From: Geothrix sp.
GTDB taxonomy: Bacteria; Acidobacteriota; Holophagae; Holophagales; Holophagaceae
Assembly: GCA_023701165.1 (NCBI GenBank)
Contig: JAMPXL010000008.1
Span: 1-11,069 of the forward strand
Reading direction: 5' to 3'
DNA length: 11,069 nucleotides
Below are positions 6,860-11,069 of this stretch, one piece after another. Within the stretch, counting starts at the first letter, position 1, and each line of letters begins with the position of its first letter. The position numbers and the translations under genes are program-made. Under the pieces are notes generated by a model. That model did no database searches. It was not told the origin of the DNA and worked only from the letters and a program-made list of their open reading frames with translations.

Positions 6860-7267
6860 CTAGCTGGGCGGCGGGGAGGCCGCATCCTGGACGGGAGGAT
6901 CGGGGTGCAGACCCTTCACCAAGCTGTGCCGGACCAGGCGGTCATCCGGACCGAACACCAGCACCAGGCTCGAGGTGCGCGGATGGGGATGGATCCAGTC
7001 GCTCGCCTGGCTGCCCCTGGCCCGGCGCCACTCCCCAGCCGGATCCGCCACGAAATCGTACGTGAGGATCCGCCCCCCCTCGAAGGCCGAAGAAGGTGTC
7101 CCGAGCCGCAGCAGAACCTCCTGGCGGGTGGTCCGCCCGTCCTCGATGGGACCCAGCAGGCCGGCCTCGAAGGCCCGCACCTTCTCCTGCATCGCGGCGG
7201 GGCTGACGCAGGCCACCCCGAGGGCCAGGCTGAAGAAGAGCATGAAACGGAGGACTCGAGGGGACAC
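6860..7267 (-). CDS. Small lipoprotein, BamE/SmpA-like fold, first of three tandem paralogues
   Basis: From GTG 7267 the product has 135 residues. The signal has basic residues (Arg4, Arg7), a hydrophobic core and Cys20 in ALGVAC; glycine at -3 makes the lipobox imperfect, so lipidation is probable rather than certain. The mature part has DGRTTRQEVLLRLGTPS (43-59), GRILTYDF (65-72), SSLVLVFGPDDRLVRHSLV (99-117) and a proline-rich tail absent from its neighbour. GTG 7267 was preferred to ATG 7243 because GAGG lies four bases before it and the extra residues supply the positive n-region. The frame continues upstream to 7372, but that would overlap ribE and destroy the signal peptide. A candidate promoter sits just upstream (7305-7333). 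Alternatively the gene is read through from ribE, 92 bases away. Confidence 0.82.
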   Translation of the reverse strand: MSPRVLRFMLFFSLALGVACVSPAAMQEKVRAFEAGLLGPIEDGRTTRQEVLLRLGTPSSAFEGGRILTYDFVADPAGEWRRARGSQASDWIHPHPRTSSLVLVFGPDDRLVRHSLVKGLHPDPPVQDAASPPPS

Positions 7268-7304
7268 GGAACCTCGGGGCGTCGGGGACGGGTGGGGCGG
7301 AGTC

Positions 7305-7333
7305 AAGGTACCCCCAGGGATCGCCCCCGTCAA
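7305..7333 (-). promoter_or_regulatory. Candidate sigma-70-type promoter for the lipoprotein trio
   Basis: On the minus strand TTGACG (7333-7328) is a five-of-six match to the -35 consensus. After exactly 17 bases comes TACCTT (7310-7305), which keeps the most conserved -10 positions (T, A and final T) but matches only three of six. Transcription would begin near 7298, about 30 bases before GTG 7267. The location, in the only sizeable gap of the minus-strand train, fits an internal promoter giving the lipoproteins expression independent of ribE. The weak -10 keeps confidence low. Confidence 0.4.
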
Positions 7334-7359
7334 AGCCAGCCTGGAAGAGTGTCTGCGGA

Positions 7360-7995
7360 TCACCCGTCCCACCCGCCCCGGGCGAAGCGGGCCAGCTTCT
7401 CGTCGCTGCCGCGGAGGGCCAGGGCGCGGGCCACGAAGCGGCCGATGGGGTCGGCTTCCAGGTTCACGGCGTCGCCAACGCGCAGGGTGGCGAACCCCGT
7501 CCGCTTCACCGTCTCGGGGATGAGGGCCACGGTGAACCAGTCGGGGCCGCAGTCCACCACCGTCAGCGAGATGCCGTCCACGGCCACGGAACCCTTGGCC
7601 GCCGTCATGGGCGCCAGGGCCGCGGGCATGGCGAAGCGCCAGATGCCCTCGTCCTTCGGGCGCTCCAGCAGGGACCCGACGCCGTCCACGTGCCCGGACA
7701 CCAGGTGCCCGTCCAGGGGATCGCCCACCCGCAGGGCCGGCTCCAGGTGCAGGGCCGTTCCCAGGGCCAGGCGGCCAAGGGTGGACTTCGCCAGGGTCTC
7801 CTCGCTGAGATCCGCCTCCCAGGCACGGCCATCCACCGCGACGCTGGTGAGGCAGGCGCCGTTCACGGCGATGCTGGCGCCCAGCTCGGCCCGCGCCAGC
7901 AGGTCCGCCGCGGCCGCGATGCGCAGGCGCGCGCCGCCGGGGCGCGGCGACCGGGATTCGAGGGTGCCCAAGTGTCGGATGAGGCCTGTGAACAT
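7360..7995 (-). CDS. ribE: Riboflavin synthase, alpha chain
   Basis: This 211-residue cytoplasmic enzyme dismutates two molecules of 6,7-dimethyl-8-ribityllumazine into riboflavin and a pyrimidinedione, the last step of riboflavin synthesis. It begins with the invariant MFTGLI. Two lumazine-binding repeats are visible: the first with NGACLT (45-50) and DGHLVSGHVDG (95-105), the second with GSVAVDGISLTVV (135-147), IPETVKRT (159-166) and VNLEADPIGRFV (177-188). Cys48, His97 and His102 fall at the same positions as the functional residues of the E. coli enzyme. Length is typical. GGGAG at about eight bases before ATG 7995 supports the start. It lies 19 bases after the permease gene on the same strand and is not clustered with other rib genes; no FMN riboswitch is recognisable in the short gap. 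Identification is secure (the same enzyme is called ribC in some species). Confidence 0.96.
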   Translation of the reverse strand: MFTGLIRHLGTLESRSPRPGGARLRIAAAADLLARAELGASIAVNGACLTSVAVDGRAWEADLSEETLAKSTLGRLALGTALHLEPALRVGDPLDGHLVSGHVDGVGSLLERPKDEGIWRFAMPAALAPMTAAKGSVAVDGISLTVVDCGPDWFTVALIPETVKRTGFATLRVGDAVNLEADPIGRFVARALALRGSDEKLARFARGGWDG

Positions 7996-8014
7996 GGCGG
8001 AAGCTCCCGGTCCA

Positions 8015-9616
8015 TCATGGCTCAGATGGGCGCCCCAGGCGGCTGTGGCGGGCGCTGTAGAGGAAGTAGGCCACCAGCCCCATGCCCAGCCAGACCCAGA
8101 AGCGTTCCCAGGTGTGGCGCGGCAGGCCCAGGGCCAGCCAGAAGCAGAACAGGATGCCCAGAGGGGCGGTGAGCCACACCGCCGGGGCCCGGAAGCGCCG
8201 TTCTGCGTGGGGGCGCTTCACCCGCAGCACGAGAATGCCCGCGCAGACGAGCATGAAGGCGAACAGGGTGCCGATGTTGGTGAGCTCGATGATCTCGTCG
8301 ATGTTCATGAAGCCCGCGGGCAGCAGCACGATGAGGCCCGTGAGCAGGGTGGCGTTCAGGGGCGTGCGGAAGCGGGGGCTGACCTTCCCGAACCAGGGCG
8401 GCAGCAGGCCGTCGCGGCTCATCACCATGAAGATGCGGGGCTGGGCCATCTGGTAGACCAGCAGGGCGCTGCCCAGGGCCACCACGGCCCCGATGCTCAC
8501 GACGGCCGAGATCTTGTCCATGCCGATGGCCGTAAAGGCATGGGCGATGGGATCGGCCACGCCATGGTAGGCGCTGTAGGGCAGGATGCCCGCCACCACG
8601 GCGCAGACGCCCACGTAGATCACCGTGCAGATCACCAGGCTGCCGATGATGCCCCGGGGCATGTCCCGGGCCGGGTCCTTGCATTCCTCCGCCGTGGTGC
8701 TCACGGCGTCGAAACCGATGAACGCGAAAAAGATGATGGCCGCGCCGGCCTGGATGCCCCGCCAGCCGTTGGGCGCGAAGGGATGGTAGTTCTCGGGCTT
8801 CACGTAGAAGGCGCCGATGGCGATGACCATCAGCAGCAGGGCCACCTTCACCGCCACCATGATGGAGTTGGCCCGCACGCTCTCCTTCACGCCCCAGACG
8901 CAGAGGGCCGTGATGGCGATGGTGATGAGCATGGCCAGGAGGTTCATGCCCACGGGGAAGCCGCCCACCAGGGGGGCCGTCTTCAGGGCCGTCCAGTGCT
9001 GGAACACCGCCGCCCCGTCGAGGGTTCCGGCGTGGGCCTGGGCCAGGTACTGCAGCTTGTCCCCCAGGCCCAGGGCGCCCTGGTGGGCGGCGGCGAAGGT
9101 TTCGGTGGGGAAGAGCATGGTCCGGGGATCCATGCTCAGCCAGCGCGGGATCTGCAGGCCCAGGCCCTGGAGCAGGTTGTCCATGTAGCTGCCCCAGCTG
9201 ATGGCCACCGCCACGTTGGACACGGCGTACTCCAGCAGCAGGTCCCAGCCGATGATCCAGGCCATGAGCTCGCCGAGCGTGGCGTAGGTGTAGGTGTAGG
9301 CGCTGCCCGAGGCCGGGATCATGCTGGCGAACTCGGCGTAGCAGAGGGCCGTGAAGCCGCAGGCCAGGGCCGTCATGAGGAAGCTGATGATGAGGGCCGG
9401 GCCCGCCGCGGGCCGCGTGACGCCGAAGGTGGAATCGAAGCCCCCCGCCAGGCCCGTGCCCAGGGCCGACAGGATGCCCGCGCCGATGATGGCGCCCACG
9501 CCCAGCAGGGCCAGGTCCCAGGCCGACAGCGTGCGCCGCAGCCCCCCATGCTCGGGTTCCTCCGCGTTGGCGCGGATCTGCTCGATGGGTTTCGTACGGA
9601 AGAGCCGGTGCATCAT
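8015..9616 (-). CDS. APC-superfamily amino-acid permease (CAT-like)
   Basis: The 533-residue inner-membrane transporter has about 12 hydrophobic helices. The first contains GVGAIIGAGIL (39-49), the helix-breaking motif for substrate and ion binding in APC transporters. The sixth has FAFIGFDAVSTTAEE (297-311), typical of the cationic amino-acid transporter/YfnA branch, followed by DPARDMPRGI. QPRIFMVMSRDGLLPPWF (392-409) is another strong family block. An N-terminal cytoplasmic segment with RTKPIEQ is also characteristic. A soluble stretch of about 70 residues (about 147-218) lies between hydrophobic segments, longer than in typical YfnA-like proteins. The substrate is not readable. The start is the first of two adjacent ATGs (9616), with AAAAAGG five bases upstream; ATG 9643 lacks a ribosome site. 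It heads the minus-strand train with ribE and lies divergent from the DUF58 gene. Confidence 0.92.
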   Translation of the reverse strand: MMHRLFRTKPIEQIRANAEEPEHGGLRRTLSAWDLALLGVGAIIGAGILSALGTGLAGGFDSTFGVTRPAAGPALIISFLMTALACGFTALCYAEFASMIPASGSAYTYTYATLGELMAWIIGWDLLLEYAVSNVAVAISWGSYMDNLLQGLGLQIPRWLSMDPRTMLFPTETFAAAHQGALGLGDKLQYLAQAHAGTLDGAAVFQHWTALKTAPLVGGFPVGMNLLAMLITIAITALCVWGVKESVRANSIMVAVKVALLLMVIAIGAFYVKPENYHPFAPNGWRGIQAGAAIIFFAFIGFDAVSTTAEECKDPARDMPRGIIGSLVICTVIYVGVCAVVAGILPYSAYHGVADPIAHAFTAIGMDKISAVVSIGAVVALGSALLVYQMAQPRIFMVMSRDGLLPPWFGKVSPRFRTPLNATLLTGLIVLLPAGFMNIDEIIELTNIGTLFAFMLVCAGILVLRVKRPHAERRFRAPAVWLTAPLGILFCFWLALGLPRHTWERFWVWLGMGLVAYFLYSARHSRLGRPSEP

Positions 9617-9689
9617 GGCGGCCTTTTTGGGGAGAAGGATCATGCTATCAGGCGCGTCCGGAAGCGTTCGGGAGGCTAGTCTGGAGACC

Positions 9690-9839
9690 ATGAGCACGAA
9701 GCCGGAGCAGGAGCGGAGGGCCACTTTGGCGCAGCCGAAGCCCTCCCCCCTATCGCACCTGGCATCAAGCCAGGTGCTCCTGCTCGGCCTTGCCTCGCAG
9801 AGGCGGGTCCCTGGGTGCGGCACAGGAGGCGCCGCATGA
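9690..9839 (+). CDS. Possible 49-residue leader ORF overlapping the DUF58 start (doubtful)
   Basis: An ATG at 9690, with GGAG three bases upstream, opens 49 codons that end in a TGA overlapping the DUF58 ATG as ATGA. This is the arrangement expected of a coupled leader peptide. Against it, the codons include CTA, TCA, TTG and ACT, rare in the surrounding genes; two hairpins lie inside; and the peptide resembles nothing I know. It is more likely structured leader DNA with an accidental frame. Listed so the region is not read as empty. Confidence 0.2.
   Translation: MSTKPEQERRATLAQPKPSPLSHLASSQVLLLGLASQRRVPGCGTGGAA
9755..9777 (+). other. Perfect nine-pair hairpin in the DUF58 leader
   Basis: GCACCTGGC (9755-9763) and GCCAGGTGC (9769-9777) are exact inverted copies around the loop ATCAA, about 60 bases before the DUF58 ATG. 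There is no T-run after it, so an intrinsic terminator is unlikely. It could be a protein-binding palindrome, an mRNA structure or a REP-like element. Confidence 0.6.
9792..9804 (+). other. Second small hairpin in the DUF58 leader
   Basis: GCCTC (9792-9796) and GAGGC (9800-9804) pair around a three-base GCA loop, 14 bases after the larger hairpin and 19 bases before the ribosome site. It is weak on its own, but the pairing of two adjacent stems in a 220-base gap otherwise free of structure is notable. Confidence 0.35.
9824..9829 (+). promoter_or_regulatory. Strong ribosome-binding site of the DUF58 gene
   Basis: AGGAGG sits six bases before ATG 9836, a near-ideal site. It decides against the in-frame GTG at 9815, which would add seven mostly arginine residues. 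Confidence 0.8.
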
Positions 9840-10774
9840 GGCTCTGGAGCGACCGCCGCCTGCGCCTGTCCCTCACGGGCCTGGGCGCCCAGTGCCTGCT
9901 GGCCCTGCTGGCGGTGGGCGCCTTCTCCGTGAATACGGGCAACAACCTGCTCTACCTGGTGTTCTCCCTCATGCTGGGCCTGTTTCTCGTGTCAGGGGTC
10001 CTGAGCCGCCGGGCCCTCCAGGGCCTGAAGGTCGCCGGACTGGAGGAGGGCAACCTCTTCGCCCGCGTGCGGGGGGGCCTCCGCCTCCGCCTCCAGGATG
10101 CGGGACGGCGCCGGATCCGCGGGCTGGAGCTCCACCTCACCCTGGACGACGGCCAGGTGGAACCCGGCTTTCTGGGACAGACCACCGGCGCGGGCGAAGC
10201 CCTGGTGGTGCTCCAGGTTCGGGTCGGACACCGCGGCTGGACCCGCGCGCGCCGCCTCGAACTCCGAACCCGCTTCCCCTTCGGCCTGCTGGAGAAGTCC
10301 CGCTTCATCGAGCTGGATCACCCCCTGCTCATCCTGCCCCATCCCCGCACGCCGCCGGCGCCCCCCGCGGGCTGGCGCGGCGAAGGGCACCGCACCGTGG
10401 TCCAGGAAGGGGCCAGCAGCCCGGAAGGGGCCCGCCCCTGGCGGACGGGCGATCCGCCCGGCCGGATCCACTGGAAGCGCACGGCCCAGCGCAGCCAGCT
10501 CTGGGTGCGCACCTTCCAGGAGGACCGGCCTCAGGGGCTGCACCTGCGGCTGGATCTCACGGCCTGGGCCCCGGGCCGCGCCTTCGAGCGCGAGGTGGAA
10601 CGCCTGTCGGGCGCCGTGCTCCAGGCCCGCCTCCAGAAGCGCGAGGTCAGCCTGGAGCTCCATGCCGCCCGGGAGGCGCGCGAGCTGCGGGGGCACACCC
10701 CCTGCTGGCGGGCCCTGGCCCTGGCGGCGGCCGAGGGGGCTGCGGACCGGGCCGGCGAAGCTCCGTTAAGCTGA
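9836..10774 (+). CDS. DUF58 domain membrane protein
   Basis: The 312-residue product has two N-terminal membrane helices (about 13-31 and 37-55), including the NTGNNLLYLVFSLMLG pattern usual for DUF58 proteins. A beta-rich region with RFPFGLLEKSR (146-156) follows. The DUF58 signature then runs from about 199 to 227 (RPWRTGDPPGRIHWKRTAQ, then LWVRTF), and a C-terminal part begins like a VWA-type fold (LHLRLDLTAW, 235-244). DUF58 proteins normally work with a MoxR AAA+ ATPase, often beside transglutaminase-like or VWA proteins, in poorly defined envelope or maturation roles. Here neither flank shows a MoxR gene: upstream is a divergent permease and downstream, after 20 bases, cytidine deaminase. 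The start is set by AGGAGG at 9824-9829. Domain assignment is firm; function is unknown. Confidence 0.88.
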   Translation: MRLWSDRRLRLSLTGLGAQCLLALLAVGAFSVNTGNNLLYLVFSLMLGLFLVSGVLSRRALQGLKVAGLEEGNLFARVRGGLRLRLQDAGRRRIRGLELHLTLDDGQVEPGFLGQTTGAGEALVVLQVRVGHRGWTRARRLELRTRFPFGLLEKSRFIELDHPLLILPHPRTPPAPPAGWRGEGHRTVVQEGASSPEGARPWRTGDPPGRIHWKRTAQRSQLWVRTFQEDRPQGLHLRLDLTAWAPGRAFEREVERLSGAVLQARLQKREVSLELHAAREARELRGHTPCWRALALAAAEGAADRAGEAPLS

Positions 10775-10794
10775 AGATCTCCCGAGAGGCCGCC

Positions 10795-11069
10795 GTGTTC
10801 GATGATCCTCAATCCCCCGCCTGGACGCCGCTGCTGGAGGCCGCCTGGCGGGCCCGGGCGAACGCCCACGCACCCTATTCCCATTTCCAGGTGGGCGCCG
10901 CCCTCCTCACGGCCTCCGGCGACATCCTGGGGGGATGCAATGTGGAGAACGCCGCCTACCCCGTCACCCTCTGCGCCGAGCGGGGCGCCCTCAGCGCGGC
11001 CGTGGCCGGCGGCCTGCGCCCCGGCGGCCTGGTGGCCGCCGTGGTGGTGACGGATGTGGCCCAGCTGAC
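10795..11069 (+). CDS. cdd: Cytidine deaminase, 3' end outside the window
   Basis: The first 91 residues are visible before the right edge. Cytidine deaminase converts cytidine and deoxycytidine to uridine and deoxyuridine in pyrimidine salvage. HAPYSHFQVGAALLT (25-39) is the typical N-terminal block. CNVENAAYPVTLCAERGAL (47-65) contains the substrate-binding NVEN and the CAE motif, in which the cysteine binds zinc and the glutamate is the proton shuttle. Cysteine rather than histidine at that place marks the short tetrameric bacterial type. The second zinc motif (PCxxC) would lie beyond the window. The start is GTG 10795, with AGAGG at 10785-10789 five bases upstream. It lies 20 bases after the DUF58 gene, suggesting co-transcription without an obvious functional link. 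Confidence 0.92.
   Translation, partial: MFDDPQSPAWTPLLEAAWRARANAHAPYSHFQVGAALLTASGDILGGCNVENAAYPVTLCAERGALSAAVAGGLRPGGLVAAVVVTDVAQL

Noticed and set aside
6494..9679. A 1061-codon open frame on the plus strand
   Set aside because: It runs antisense through three lipoproteins, ribE and the permease, all with clear family motifs. Its translation is a low-complexity mix of Arg, Gly, Ala, Gln and His typical of GC-rich shadow frames, with no recognisable domain.

Overview
The window reads as ordinary chromosomal DNA from a GC-rich, Gram-negative-type bacterium. An outer-membrane lifestyle is suggested by a sedoheptulose-7-phosphate isomerase (heptose for LPS), a cluster of small lipoproteins with BamE/SmpA-like signatures, and dense coding with heavy use of GTG and TTG starts. 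Overall protein flavour and codon use resemble Acidobacteriota of the Holophaga/Geothrix type; that is an impression from reading, not a database result. I see no CRISPR array, insertion sequence, phage gene, tRNA or rRNA.

Layout. A membrane-protein gene runs off the left edge on the minus strand (1-385). Divergent from it, a plus-strand train of seven genes fills 475-6070: gmhA, a DUF4124 membrane protein, hemW, an EamA/DMT exporter, a proline-iminopeptidase-type hydrolase, a DedA-family membrane protein and smpB. Gaps are short (9 to 67 bases) and hemW overlaps its upstream neighbour, so most are probably co-transcribed although their functions are unrelated housekeeping. smpB ends only 7 bases from the end of a convergent minus-strand train. 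Read in its own direction, that train is an APC-family amino-acid permease (9616 to 8015), riboflavin synthase ribE (7995 to 7360), and three consecutive small lipoproteins (7267 to 6078) that look like tandem paralogues of one BamE/SmpA-like family. The last two overlap by ATGA.

Divergent from the permease, after 219 bases holding a possible 49-residue ORF and two hairpins, comes a DUF58 protein (9836-10774), followed 20 bases later by a cytidine deaminase gene cut by the right edge (10795-11069).

Most interesting are the triplicated lipoprotein family, the structured leader and overlapping small ORF before the DUF58 gene, the DUF58 gene lacking its usual MoxR ATPase partner in view, and the unusual architecture of the DUF4124 protein. 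I did not find convincing evidence of a wholly new system; the very long antisense open frames are GC-driven shadows of recognisable genes.
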